A stretch of 64,000 nucleotides of DNA from Sphingobacteriales bacterium (GTDB lineage: Bacteria > Bacteroidota > Bacteroidia > Chitinophagales > UBA2359), in NCBI GenBank assembly GCA_016700115.1, contig CP064999.1, positions 2,418,001-2,482,000 of the forward strand, given 5' to 3'. Below, piece by piece: positions 1-9,515 of this stretch (positions within the stretch are counted from its first letter, which is position 1; each line of letters opens with the position of its first letter). Under the pieces are notes generated by a model. The model saw nothing but the letters and a program-made list of their open reading frames with translations, had not been told where the DNA came from and searched no databases. A program made the translations under genes and the position numbers.

Positions 1-934
1 CAGATGAGATAAACACAAAAGGGATGCGCTTTGGTAATGTGGGGATGAGGAGTTGTTTTAGCTCTGAATCAATCAGGTCAGATTTTGTCAGCACTAAAAT
101 TCTTTTTTTATGGGTCAGTTCCGGATTATAGAGTTTACATTCTTTGAGGAGCAGGTCATATTCTTTTTTTATGTCCGGAGAATCTGCAGCAATAAGAAAC
201 AGGAGGATGGAGTTTCTCTCAATATGCCGCAAAAACCGGTGACCTAAACCTTTACCTTTATGTGCGCCCTGGATAATTCCGGGAATATCTGCCATAACAA
301 ACGAGCGATGATCGCGATAGGCAACAACACCGAGGTTAGGGACGAGGGTGGTGAAGGGGTAATCTGCAATTTCGGGCTTAGCTGCCGAAACTGTTGCTAA
401 TAACGTTGACTTTCCGGCATTTGGAAGCCCTACCAACCCTACGTCAGCCAGCAATTTAAGTTCTAAAATTTTCCAGACTTCCTGACCCGGTTCACCGGGT
501 TGTGCATATCGCGGGGTTTGGTTTGTAGGAGATTTGAAATGTGCATTGCCTTTCCCGCCTTTTCCTCCCGGAACCCAAATCACTTCCTGACCATCTTCGG
601 TGATTTCAAAGTCAGTTTCGCCTGTTTCGGCATCTTTGGCAACTGTACCCAAAGGGACTTCAAGAATAATATCTTCACCTTCAGCACCGGTTGATAAATT
701 TCCGCTTCCATTTTTTCCGGATTCGGCTATGATGTGTTTCCGGTATTTCAGGTGCAGTAAGGTCCATAATTGAGCATTTCCGCGCAAAATAATATGCCCG
801 CCTCTGCCTCCATTACCTCCGTCAGGGCCACCTTTGGGAATATATTTTTCGCGGCGAAGGTGAACAGACCCCGCCCCGCCGTTACCGGAACGGCAACAAA
901 TTTTTACATAATCTACAAAATTACCACCTTCCAT
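1..934 (-). CDS. obg: Obg/CgtA family GTPase, 3' end outside window
   Basis: Ribosome-associated GTPase acting in late 50S assembly and stress control. My reading of the minus strand from ATG 934 gives the glycine-rich Obg fold (GGPDGGNGGRGG, then VPGGKGGKGNAHF) over about residues 1-155, followed by a G domain with P-loop GLPNAGKST, the switch region YPFTTLVPNLG and the G3 motif DIPGII. The frame is open to base 1, so the end of the G domain and the C-terminal part are missing. ATG 934 is chosen because VDYVKI follows at the position typical of Obg; another ATG at 947 is out of frame. It lies 83 bp downstream of adk on the same strand and is probably co-transcribed with it. The identification is secure; only the missing end is unknown. 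Confidence 0.95.
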   Translation of the reverse strand, partial: MEGGNFVDYVKICCRSGNGGAGSVHLRREKYIPKGGPDGGNGGRGGHIILRGNAQLWTLLHLKYRKHIIAESGKNGSGNLSTGAEGEDIILEVPLGTVAKDAETGETDFEITEDGQEVIWVPGGKGGKGNAHFKSPTNQTPRYAQPGEPGQEVWKILELKLLADVGLVGLPNAGKSTLLATVSAAKPEIADYPFTTLVPNLGVVAYRDHRSFVMADIPGIIQGAHKGKGLGHRFLRHIERNSILLFLIAADSPDIKKEYDLLLKECKLYNPELTHKKRILVLTKSDLIDSELKQLLIPTLPKRIPFVFISS

Positions 935-1017
935 ATATTTCACCCATCAACAACCGGAATCCGGGACAATCAACCCTGACCGAATTGTGGTTTTAAAACA
1001 GCAATGTTATTCAGAAA

Positions 1018-1593
1018 CTAAATCAAATTATTTATTTCGGCGCAGAGAAGGTCTGTAATATCGTCAATACTGCCTTCGCCATCAATATTAACAAGCTTGC
1101 CCAGCTTTTCGTAATGGCCGGCAACAGGAGCAGTTTTTGAATGATATTCCTGAATGCGTTTAAGTACAGTCTCTTCACTGTCATCAGTTCTGCCTGATGT
1201 TTTTCCCCTTTCTAATATCCTACGGGTCAACTCTTCTTGTCCTACCTGTAAAGACAGTACTTTGCTTATTTCTGTTTGTTTTTCGAAGAGCAACCGGTCG
1301 AGGGCTTCTGCCTGAGCAACTGTTCTGGGAAACCCGTCAAAAATAAATCCGTTTACTTTTCCGGCATATTCATCTAATTTATCGCTAATCATGCCAATCA
1401 CTACTTCATCAGGCACTAAAATCCCATTTTCCATAAACTTCTGAGCCTCTAAGCCCAACTTGCTTCCTTTTGCCATTTCTTCTCGTAGCAAATCGCCTGT
1501 TGAAACGTGTTTTAGGCGATACTGCTCTATTAAAAAAGAAGACTGCGTACCTTTACCGCTTCCCGGAGGTCCGAACAATATTAAATTCAACAT
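1018..1593 (-). CDS. adk: adenylate kinase
   Basis: Interconverts ATP + AMP and two ADP in the cytosol. The 191-residue protein starts with the P-loop GPPGSGKGTQ (residues 8-17), then the AMP-binding segment STGDLLREE (about 32-40), the FDGFPRT motif (about 85-91) and the LID region RGKTSGRTDD. The LID is the short form without zinc cysteines, and the total length fits the short bacterial class. The gene is followed by obg on the same strand. A TAnnTTTG-type box lies about 30 bp upstream, so the gene probably has its own promoter. Confidence 0.97.
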   Translation of the reverse strand: MLNLILFGPPGSGKGTQSSFLIEQYRLKHVSTGDLLREEMAKGSKLGLEAQKFMENGILVPDEVVIGMISDKLDEYAGKVNGFIFDGFPRTVAQAEALDRLLFEKQTEISKVLSLQVGQEELTRRILERGKTSGRTDDSEETVLKRIQEYHSKTAPVAGHYEKLGKLVNIDGEGSIDDITDLLCAEINNLI

Positions 1594-1963
1594 TACTGGA
1601 TACTGTTTACTTTTTTAAAGGGGCAAAGGTATGAAAAATATATGAGTGATAGATTTTTAGCTTTTTCGACCTTTAACCTCATTGATTTTAAGTGCATGAA
1701 GTTGAGTACCTGCCCTTTCTGATTAATTAATTTAACGGACTTATATTTTATTGGAATACTAAAACCCAAAACTGAACTGTCTAATCGTCCTGCACAATCA
1801 ATCGTTAGATAACCCCCCAAAAAATCTAAAAGATGTTTTAGTAATCTGGAACAAAAGCAAAAAACTGTTTCCCGATTCGACATCCTGACGATTTAATGAT
1901 TAAGTTTGCATAATACCAACAGGTGGCACCGGAAAACATTTTTTCTAAAAAAAACAGGTTGAG
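1594..1963. promoter_or_regulatory. divergent intergenic region with adk promoter candidate
   Basis: The gap separates leftward adk from the rightward DUF4286 gene. On the minus strand, bases 1631-1624 read TACCTTTG, matching the Bacteroidota -7 element TAnnTTTG about 31 bp before the adk start. No clear TTTG -33 element is visible at the usual spacing. A 96-codon open frame on the minus strand (1593-1883) spans this promoter, resembles nothing I know, and is not called as a gene. Confidence 0.4.
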
Positions 1964-2278
1964 ATGTATCTTTATAGCGTTACGGTAAAAATTGACCTTA
2001 GCAAACACGACGACTGGTTGTTATGGATGCAAACTGAACATATTCCTGAAGTGATGAAAACAGAGTTGTTTCAAAAATTCCGGGTTTGCAAATTGATGGA
2101 ACAGGATGAAAGTTCAGGAGTTACTTATACAATTCAATATCAATGCAAAAATATCGCCGATTATTTTACCTATCAACGCGAGTTTGCCCCAAAATTGCAA
2201 AGACAACATGCAGAAAGATATGCCAATCACTTTGTGGCATTCCGAACTTTGCTCAAAATAGTAACCGAGTCCGGATAA
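1964..2278 (+). CDS. DUF4286 family protein
   Basis: Small cytosolic protein of unknown function, 104 residues. It has the hallmarks of DUF4286, a family widespread in Bacteroidota: an N-terminal strand YSVTVKIDLSKHDDWLLWM, the HIPEVM motif (about residues 27-32), a central GVTYTIQY strand and the C-terminal FAPKLQRQHAERY...FVAFRTLL segment. The fold looks like a small alpha/beta barrel of the dimeric ferredoxin-like type (inference). It stands alone, divergent from adk. Family assignment is good; no function can be given. Confidence 0.85.
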   Translation: MYLYSVTVKIDLSKHDDWLLWMQTEHIPEVMKTELFQKFRVCKLMEQDESSGVTYTIQYQCKNIADYFTYQREFAPKLQRQHAERYANHFVAFRTLLKIVTESG

Positions 2279-2614
2279 CTGAAAGTTATTGAGTTGTTGT
2301 ACTTTTCAACTACATTCAATTCATATTCAGAATTTCAAAAATAATGTGTTCCGGCTGTTGATTAAAAAATCAGGAATTTTAATTATTGTTTTGGTGGTTA
2401 ATGAATAGTGCATATCTTTACATTTATTAATCGCAATATAAATAGCGTAGTAATAGCCGCTCAATTTAAGATTTTGAGAATTATTGTCTGTTGAACAGTG
2501 TATAATTCCAATCTGTGAGTTCACAATAAAGCAGTCATTCTAAAATTGGTATTGTTTTTGTTTTTTAAAGTAAGACTTGAAACAAAAGCAGAAGAAAATT
2601 AAAATCATCCCGAC
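2279..2614. other. intergenic, nothing recognised
   Basis: AT-rich gap of 336 bases between the DUF4286 gene and the PorE-like gene. I found no RNA gene, convincing terminator or conserved ORF. The short minus-strand frame 2327-2524 has no recognisable features. Confidence 0.4.
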
Positions 2615-5569
2615 ATGAAGAATACTTGTTGTGCCGTGCTATTGCTGTTAGGCCTGTTGTGTGTAATAACAGTTTCTGCACAATCCTCAGACCCAAGACT
2701 AAAAAAGGCCAATCAACTCTTTGATGAGTTTGCTTTTCCGGCGGCTGCCGAACAGTACAAAAAAATACTGGCAAAAGATGATGATCTATCGGAAGCCAAA
2801 ATCAAATTAGCAGAATGTTATCGCCTGATGAACATGCCTGTTGAATCTGAATACTGGTTTGAACAAGCTGTTGAGTTGCCTGAAAGTGAGCCGGTACATA
2901 AATACTATTATGGAATGGCGTTAAAAATGAATGGCAAGTTTGATCGCGCCAAACAAATGTTTTTAGAATACGCTCAGTTAGTACCTGCCGATTCCCGAGG
3001 GTTGAGGCAAGCAGAAGCATGTGAACAGGCAAATTATTTTCTATCCAATCCGGGTATTTACCAAACTGCATTGGCAGCTTCAGTCAATTCCGACAAAGCC
3101 GATTTTGGCCCTGCTTTTTACAGTGAAGGCATCGTTTATTCCTCAGAATCCAATGTGAAGGATAAAACTAAGATATACAATTGGCGGGAAGCTCCCTTTT
3201 TAGATCTGTTCTATTCCAAACAAGACGGCGATAATGTTAACAGCCTTTTGGCACCGGAGCCTTTCAAAGGGAAGGCAAATACTTGGGTACATGAAGGAAC
3301 CGTTACTTTTACCCAGGATTTTAAAACGATGTATTTTACGAGGAACAATTATCAGAACGGGATTGTAGGCTACGATACCGAACAAAAACTAAGCACGGTA
3401 AATTTAAAAATTTATGAAGCTAAATCTGACGGCAATGATCGTTGGGGCAGCGTAAAAGAACTGCCTTTTTGCAGCGATGATTTCTCGGTCGGACATCCCA
3501 CGCTGAGTGCTGATGAGCAGGCATTATATTTTGTCTCCGATATGCCGGGCGGGTATGGAGAAACCGACATCTATGTCAGTTACAGAAGCGGCGACAGTTG
3601 GAGCAGCCCCGAAAATCTGGGCCCTGAAATCAATACCGAAGGACGCGAAATGTTTCCATTCATCAGCAAAGACAATACTTTGTATTTTGCATCCGATGCT
3701 CTTCCGGGTTTGGGAGGCTTAGACGTTTTTTCCTCTCAGTTACAGGATGACGGAACCTGGAGTGCTCCTGAAAATCTTCGCTATCCAATTAACACAAATA
3801 CGGATGACTTTGCTTTTATCATAGACGCATCAAACGCAAAAGGGTATTTTTCTTCAAACCGTCCTGGCGGGAAAGGTGATGACGACATTTACAGTTACAC
3901 TAAACTGACCAATATTTTACTTGGAGTTGTAGTTGATTGCAACACACAAGAACCAATTGAAGGGGCTATGGTAGAACTTGTTGAAAACGGGAAAGTGATG
4001 CAAAAAAGAAACACCAATGCAAAGGGCGGTTTTTCTTTTCCCATTTCTCCCGGCAAGTCCTATGAAGTCAAAGCCAGCCGCCTCAATTATGAAGACGGGA
4101 GTCAAACTATTTCAACCGTTGGCATGAGCGGCACCCAAGTTGAAGTTAAAATTCCGCTATGTCCAAAAGGAGGTCCCGGCTCAACTGCTGCAGCAAAATG
4201 TAAGGGCGAGGGTATAGTTTCCGATAAAAGCACACAAAAACCGGTTGAGGGAGCCATTGTTACCTTGACCAATGTGGACACCCGCGAAGAAAGAACGGTA
4301 GTTACTGATGCATCCGGTAAATATTCTTTCGATTTGGATTCTGAATCGGACTTTGTCATTCATGCAGCCAAAGAGTATTATTTTACCGAAGTAAAATCCG
4401 TATCAACCAAAGGCAGAGATTGCGCCTCACCGGCAGAAAGTGTCATGCCATTGGATTTCCCGATTATAAAAGTAATTGACGAAACCAAAATCGGGCCACA
4501 AGGACAAATTCAGCCACAAGATCAGGTGGTAATTACAGATGGTATTCCGAGTGATTATCTCAATCTGAACCATATTTATTATGATTTTGACGAACACTAT
4601 ATCCGTAAAGACGCAAAACCCGAATTAGACAAAGTGGTGGATTTTATGTACCGAAATCCTTCTATTATTCTGGAACTTCGTTCGCATACTGATTCCAGAG
4701 GTACTCACGAATACAACCGCGCTTTGGCAGAAAGACGAGCACAATCAGCCCTGGATTTTATTATTGGCAGAGGGATTGGCGCTACCCGAATTTCAGCAAA
4801 AGGTTTTGGAGAAACTCAACTGACCAACGAGTGTTCAGATGGAATTCCTTGTGATGATGCGCGTCATCAGGATAACCGGCGAACAGAATTTGCCATTGTA
4901 GGCTACGCCGCCAATGCTATTTATAGCGCGCCCAGATATTTCGGACTTCAGGATTATCACCGGGGGAAAAATTATTACAAAGATAAAAATTTAATAAACG
5001 GTGGAGCTGGACATAGCAGCTACCAACCCAATAGTGAAGATAGCAGTAAAAATCAAAGTTATACGGACAGCAGTTATGACTCTGAAAACAGCTACAGCAA
5101 ACCAAAAAGCAGCGGTAAATCTAAAAAGCTGCCTCATGCATATTCAACAGATTTTGACTCTGCGAAAAATAAAACAAAGGATTCAAAACCTGCAACCGCA
5201 GGAAACAACAGTGCCGGCAATTATACTTCAACCACTACAGCAGACAATTCAGGCACTCCAACTTATTACGATAACCTTACAGCCGGCAAAGACGTAACTC
5301 CAATCAACGCAAACACAAATAAATCTGCCGGAGAATACCGTATTCAGTTAGGTGTTTTTCGCAATCCCGACATCTCACAATTTGACAAATTGACGGATAT
5401 TGGAAAAATAGGGCTTGAAACAAGCACCTCTGGCGATGCTCAACGGGTATTGATTGGCAACTTTTCAGACCAAATGAGCGCAGATGAAGCACTTTACAAA
5501 ATAAAACAAAGGGGCTTTAAGGATGCATTTATGGTGAGTTATGTTAATGGTTTGCGAACAGGCAGATAA
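2615..5569 (+). CDS. PorE-like OmpA family envelope protein (TPR, PD40 propeller, CRD, OmpA, SPOR)
   Basis: Large secreted, peptidoglycan-anchored periplasmic or outer-membrane protein of 984 residues. Visible order: signal peptide (about 1-22, ending VSAQS); TPR-like helices (about 25-130); PD40/WD40-like propeller blades (about 158-430), with repeated phrases such as HPTLSADEQALYFVSD and FPFISKDNTLYFASD; two carboxypeptidase-regulatory-like beta-sandwich domains (about 433-520 and 530-610); an OmpA C-terminal peptidoglycan-binding domain (about 649-762, with LRSHTDSRGTHEYN and NRRTEF); a Ser/Lys/Asn-rich linker (about 790-900); and a SPOR-like domain (about 905-984, starting EYRIQLGVF). TPR-propeller-CRD-OmpA is the architecture of PorE, a T9SS component of Porphyromonas gingivalis, but Bacteroidota carry many paralogues with it. 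The SPOR tail is extra. Since the window encodes T9SS substrates, a role in that machinery is plausible but unproven. Confidence 0.82.
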   Translation: MKNTCCAVLLLLGLLCVITVSAQSSDPRLKKANQLFDEFAFPAAAEQYKKILAKDDDLSEAKIKLAECYRLMNMPVESEYWFEQAVELPESEPVHKYYYGMALKMNGKFDRAKQMFLEYAQLVPADSRGLRQAEACEQANYFLSNPGIYQTALAASVNSDKADFGPAFYSEGIVYSSESNVKDKTKIYNWREAPFLDLFYSKQDGDNVNSLLAPEPFKGKANTWVHEGTVTFTQDFKTMYFTRNNYQNGIVGYDTEQKLSTVNLKIYEAKSDGNDRWGSVKELPFCSDDFSVGHPTLSADEQALYFVSDMPGGYGETDIYVSYRSGDSWSSPENLGPEINTEGREMFPFISKDNTLYFASDALPGLGGLDVFSSQLQDDGTWSAPENLRYPINTNTDDFAFIIDASNAKGYFSSNRPGGKGDDDIYSYTKLTNILLGVVVDCNTQEPIEGAMVELVENGKVMQKRNTNAKGGFSFPISPGKSYEVKASRLNYEDGSQTISTVGMSGTQVEVKIPLCPKGGPGSTAAAKCKGEGIVSDKSTQKPVEGAIVTLTNVDTREERTVVTDASGKYSFDLDSESDFVIHAAKEYYFTEVKSVSTKGRDCASPAESVMPLDFPIIKVIDETKIGPQGQIQPQDQVVITDGIPSDYLNLNHIYYDFDEHYIRKDAKPELDKVVDFMYRNPSIILELRSHTDSRGTHEYNRALAERRAQSALDFIIGRGIGATRISAKGFGETQLTNECSDGIPCDDARHQDNRRTEFAIVGYAANAIYSAPRYFGLQDYHRGKNYYKDKNLINGGAGHSSYQPNSEDSSKNQSYTDSSYDSENSYSKPKSSGKSKKLPHAYSTDFDSAKNKTKDSKPATAGNNSAGNYTSTTTADNSGTPTYYDNLTAGKDVTPINANTNKSAGEYRIQLGVFRNPDISQFDKLTDIGKIGLETSTSGDAQRVLIGNFSDQMSADEALYKIKQRGFKDAFMVSYVNGLRTGR

Positions 5570-5599
5570 ATTCAGACTCCATAAAACAGGATGTACATA

Positions 5600-5637
5600 A
5601 AACGGGGTAAACATTATTAGACATGTTTACCCCGTTT
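5600..5637. terminator. stem-loop after the PorE-like gene
   Basis: A 14-bp inverted repeat: AAACGGGGTAAACA (5600-5613) pairs with TGTTTACCCCGTTT (5624-5637) across a 10-nt loop, about 30 bases after the stop codon. It has no long U-tract beyond GTTT, but position and strength suggest a transcription terminator. The rest of the gap to 5995 is AT-rich and holds nothing I recognise. Confidence 0.65.
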
Positions 5638-5995
5638 GTATAAAGACGATAAAAGTAATTTGAGTAAAAGAATTTTTTTGTGTTATTTAGTTGTAATTGG
5701 CGTAATGTATCTTAATTGACCATTTCCGCTGCCAATAGAAGTAAGTTTATAGGACAAAATTCTTTTAAAGATAAACTGAAATAGAAACGTGAAGCCAAAG
5801 TGAACAATAAGTCAGGAAGTAAACAGTCCTTAAAAATAGCATTTTAAAGAACTATCCAAAGAATAACTAACAACCAAACAAAATCAATCAATCAATATCA
5901 GCCAGAATAACAATTTAAAAGATCTATCGTTTATATGCGCAGGGGGTATCAATCAAATCCTTTAATCAAATCACTACTACAACACACACAAAGCA

Positions 5996-7675
5996 ATGGA
6001 GCATTTAATCAGAGGTTGTGTAATCTCTCTTTTACTACTGCTGTTTACCCTGTCAATTACATTTAACCTAAAAGCCGAATCTTACATTTTACTCCAAAAC
6101 AACACTTCTTTACCACTTTGGGTAACCACTTCTTTACAATCGTCCACTGTATTATCAGATGATGCCTGGTGGGGGAAAGAAGGCATTATTCCGGCATGGC
6201 AACCAGAAACCAATGTGTTATGGACAAACAGAAATGTCGGCATTAAAAATGGGAATAATTATTATTTCACTATTGGAATATATACCGACACCGATACTAT
6301 TGAATTTAAAGTTTGGTTGCACGGATTGGTCTTAGGTAGCAGAATGAAGTTTGCTTTAAACACCAAAGACACAAATAAAAGCTGGCATAGCAACAATGAA
6401 TTTCACGATGTTGACTTTATGCTGAACGGTAAAAAAATGACCGCAAAGTTTGCTGCCTGCAACACGCGTGCTGCAAACAGCGATATTTTGTTAGCTATTC
6501 ACGAACATCAGCCTTATCCCGCCAATCCCGTTGATTTGATCAACCCAGATATAATCAACGTACTATCTTATAATGTTTTTCTCTTAAAACCGCCTATCGC
6601 ATTTACACATCAGCAGCGAAGAGCTTCTGTTCTGCCTCAGCAAGTACATGGTTATGATGCCATTATTTTTAACGAAGTTTTTTACAATGCGGCACGGGAT
6701 ATTCTCTTACAAGGACTATCTTTTGAATATCCATATCAGACAAAGGTATTAGATAAAAATGGCAGTTTGTTTAGCGGAGGGGTGGTGATTGTAAGCAGAT
6801 GGCCGATTGAAGCAACCAATCAACACATTTATTCCAATTGTGTAGGCGAAGATTGTTTTGCTGCCAAAGGAGTTATGTATGCAAAAATCAATAAACTCGG
6901 CAGAAATTATCACCTTTTTGGTACTCATGCTCAGGCAGGAAGGAGTAAAAAGAGAATTGCAGCCAGACAATTACAACTGGAAGAACTTTATCAGTTCGTC
7001 AGTCAACAAAATATACCCTTATCAGAAGCAGTTTTGATTGGAGGTGATTTGAATGTTGATAGGGTTAAAAATAATTCGGATGAATATTGTAAAATGTTAG
7101 AAGTTGTTTCTGTTCAGGAACCTTTTTATGAACTCAATAAGTACACTTTTAATGGGAAAGACAACTATTATTGTTCAGATGATTACAGAGTCTCTTACTT
7201 AGACTACATTTTCCCGCATAAAAGTTTTTTAAAACCTTTAAAAGCGACCAATGAAGTGCGTGTTTTCAGGACAATTGAAGACAAGCTTTGGCGCATTTTT
7301 GATTTATCCGACCATTTTTCGGTTTATGGCAAATTTGTTTTTGCTCCTGCTACAGTTGGGCAAACCAATCAGGAGGTTGACAATCCGGTATTGCAGGTAG
7401 CATCTGCTCCGCCTGCCTCCACTGAATCAATCCTAAATAAACTTTCTGCTTATCTTGCTACTATTCAAAGTAGTGGAGATACAACTTTTGTAAATATGCT
7501 TCACAACTTATACTACTATGCGAAACTGTATCAGCAAAATTTAGTAGCTAATGCCGGAAGTTATATTGACACGGAAGCTTTAAAAAAACAGGCTACTTTT
7601 ATGAGTCAACAGGGGCGCACCTTAATACAGGTTCAACCTACTACCTTGTTTCCGGGTACAACTCGAAAAAAATAA
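5996..7675 (+). CDS. secreted sphingomyelinase C-type phosphodiesterase
   Basis: Probable Mg2+-dependent phosphodiesterase of the endonuclease/exonuclease/phosphatase fold, closest in motif content to bacterial neutral sphingomyelinase (sphingomyelin to ceramide and phosphocholine). The 559-residue protein has a signal peptide (about 1-27), an unrecognised beta-rich N-terminal domain (about 28-170), the catalytic domain (about 180-440) and a 115-residue tail. Catalytic motifs: NVLSYNVFLL (Asn near 190), FNEVF (metal-binding Glu near 225), GGVVIVSRWPI, GTHAQAG (His), GGDLNVD (Asp-Asn near 350) and LSDHFSVYGKF (general-base His near 440). The motif order and the wording YPYQTKVL...GGVVIVSRWPI closely follow Bacillus-type SMase. 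No T9SS sorting domain is obvious at the C terminus, so the export route past the periplasm is unclear. The true substrate could be another phospholipid. Confidence 0.85.
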   Translation: MEHLIRGCVISLLLLLFTLSITFNLKAESYILLQNNTSLPLWVTTSLQSSTVLSDDAWWGKEGIIPAWQPETNVLWTNRNVGIKNGNNYYFTIGIYTDTDTIEFKVWLHGLVLGSRMKFALNTKDTNKSWHSNNEFHDVDFMLNGKKMTAKFAACNTRAANSDILLAIHEHQPYPANPVDLINPDIINVLSYNVFLLKPPIAFTHQQRRASVLPQQVHGYDAIIFNEVFYNAARDILLQGLSFEYPYQTKVLDKNGSLFSGGVVIVSRWPIEATNQHIYSNCVGEDCFAAKGVMYAKINKLGRNYHLFGTHAQAGRSKKRIAARQLQLEELYQFVSQQNIPLSEAVLIGGDLNVDRVKNNSDEYCKMLEVVSVQEPFYELNKYTFNGKDNYYCSDDYRVSYLDYIFPHKSFLKPLKATNEVRVFRTIEDKLWRIFDLSDHFSVYGKFVFAPATVGQTNQEVDNPVLQVASAPPASTESILNKLSAYLATIQSSGDTTFVNMLHNLYYYAKLYQQNLVANAGSYIDTEALKKQATFMSQQGRTLIQVQPTTLFPGTTRKK

Positions 7676-7721
7676 ACTGCATCAATACATCCGGTTTGAA
7701 AAAAACTGAAAACAAGGACCA

Positions 7722-9092
7722 CTACTTAAAAAGTACACCATATAAGTCTTCAACAGTATTTACCGGTACCAGTTGAATTTTGTATTTATTTTCGGGAAGA
7801 CCTTTATGACTTGCTGAGAGAAAGATTTTTTTGAAACCTAATTTATCTGCCTCTGCAATACGGGGTTCAATGCGGTTAACGCTTCTCACTTCGCCCGACA
7901 AACCTACTTCTCCGGCAAAACAGGAGTCGGGGGGTATTGTAATGTCTTCAAACGAGGAAAGCAGCGCACTGATAATAGCTAAATCTATGGCAGGGTCTTC
8001 TACTTTCAGGCCTCCGGCGATATTGATAAAAACATCTTTATCCCCAAACCGGAAACCGCTTCGTTTTTCAAGTACCGCCAGCAACATATTCAGGCGACGA
8101 TTGTCGAACCCTGTAGTTGATCGTTGAGGCGTGCCGTAAGCAGATCTGCTGACTAAGGCCTGAGCCTCGACCAATAAAGGGCGCATACCTTCTATCATAG
8201 CGGCAATACTGATACCGCTCAATAGGCGACTGTTTTCAGAGATGAGAAGTTCAGAAGGATTGCTCACCTGTCTTAGTCCATGTTGTTGCATTTCGTAAAT
8301 TCCTAACTCTGCAGTAGAACCAAATCTGTTTTTTTGAGTTCGCAATAACCGGTAACTATGATGTTGGTCGCCTTCAAAATGCAGAACCGTGTCCACCATG
8401 TGTTCCAAAACTTTCGGTCCGGCGATTTGTCCGTCTTTGGTAATATGTCCTACAATAAAAACAGGGGTACCTGTGTCTTTTGCATAGCGTTGAAGTTCTC
8501 CGGCACATTCTCTGATTTGTGAAACACTACCTGCGGCTGATTCTAAAATGGGTGAAACCAACGTTTGTATTGAGTCAATTATACAAACATCCGGGTTCAT
8601 TAATTTTAATTGTTTAAAAATATTGTAAAGATTAGTTTCCGTCAGCAAGAAGCAATTAACATTAGAAACACCCAACCGGTCGGCACGCATTTTTATTTGT
8701 TGTGTGCTTTCTTCGCCGGATACATACAACACTTTGTAGTTACTTTGTACTGCTAACTGAAGCATAAGGGTTGATTTTCCAATCCCCGGTTCACCACCAA
8801 TTAATATTACAGATCCTGGTACAATTCCTCCACCTAATACCCGGTTTAATTCTTCGTCTGCAGTTTTCAATCGCCTGCTTTCAACGCTTTGTACCTGTGT
8901 GATTCCAATTGCTTCGTAAACCGAAGGCTCAAACCCTCCAATCAGCGTGGCTGCTGTTTCTTTTGAGTCGGGGTGATGAATTACTTCTTCCACATAACTG
9001 TTCCATGTATTGCAAACCGGACACTTTCCAAGCCATTTTGCCGATTCTGCACCACATTGCTGACATAAATACCTGGTTTTTATCTTAGCCAT
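7722..9092 (-). CDS. radA: DNA repair protein RadA/Sms
   Basis: RecA-like branch-migration helicase used in recombinational repair. Domains in order: C4 zinc finger CQQC...CPVC (about residues 10-30), ATPase with Walker A GGEPGIGKST (about 99-108), the RadA-specific KNRFG motif (about 251-255) and a C-terminal Lon-protease-like domain. The open frame extends 17 codons further up to 9143, but the family starts with MAKxKTxYxCQxCG, so ATG 9092 is preferred; this gives 456 residues, the usual length. Convergent with the sphingomyelinase gene, with only 46 bp between. Confidence 0.96.
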   Translation of the reverse strand: MAKIKTRYLCQQCGAESAKWLGKCPVCNTWNSYVEEVIHHPDSKETAATLIGGFEPSVYEAIGITQVQSVESRRLKTADEELNRVLGGGIVPGSVILIGGEPGIGKSTLMLQLAVQSNYKVLYVSGEESTQQIKMRADRLGVSNVNCFLLTETNLYNIFKQLKLMNPDVCIIDSIQTLVSPILESAAGSVSQIRECAGELQRYAKDTGTPVFIVGHITKDGQIAGPKVLEHMVDTVLHFEGDQHHSYRLLRTQKNRFGSTAELGIYEMQQHGLRQVSNPSELLISENSRLLSGISIAAMIEGMRPLLVEAQALVSRSAYGTPQRSTTGFDNRRLNMLLAVLEKRSGFRFGDKDVFINIAGGLKVEDPAIDLAIISALLSSFEDITIPPDSCFAGEVGLSGEVRSVNRIEPRIAEADKLGFKKIFLSASHKGLPENKYKIQLVPVNTVEDLYGVLFK

Positions 9093-9515
9093 TTTTTTAA
9101 AAAAAGGAGGTGAATTTTTTATTTGGTCTGTCAAATTGTTCAATTTGATGGAGTTGCTACTTTTTTAATACTGATGAATACAATCAAAAATGCCGGCAGA
9201 CAAACTCAAAGGTAAGGAGTATCCTACCTTTTCAAAAATTTAATCTGGTCTCTGGCTTTAAAGTCTTAAAAAACAAAGATGTAATACTTGCTTTTATCTT
9301 TATTCTAAATAATCATCACAAAGGCAGTCAAAAAAATCGTACCTTTGATGCGTTTTAAGATAGATTCAATAATCGGACATTAAGGCACCGGTTTTTTATA
9401 TCATGAGCTTTGGCAAGCATTTAATTTTCCTGAAGAGTTATCCCTCATTTCCATTAAAATGAAGGCATAATAAAATTCAGTATTTACCTTTTTCAACGCC
9501 GGTTATCTCAGTATT
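9093..9515. promoter_or_regulatory. divergent radA/scpB intergenic region with promoter-like box
   Basis: A gap of 423 bases between leftward radA and rightward scpB. Bases 9340-9347 on the plus strand read TACCTTTG, a match to the Bacteroidota TAnnTTTG -7 element, pointing towards scpB and leaving a leader of about 165 bases. No good TTTG -33 element is seen. Nothing else recognised. Confidence 0.35.

Noticed and set aside
1593..1883. 96-codon minus-strand ORF upstream of adk
   Set aside because: It spans the likely adk promoter, has no known similarity and uses an unremarkable AT-rich sequence.
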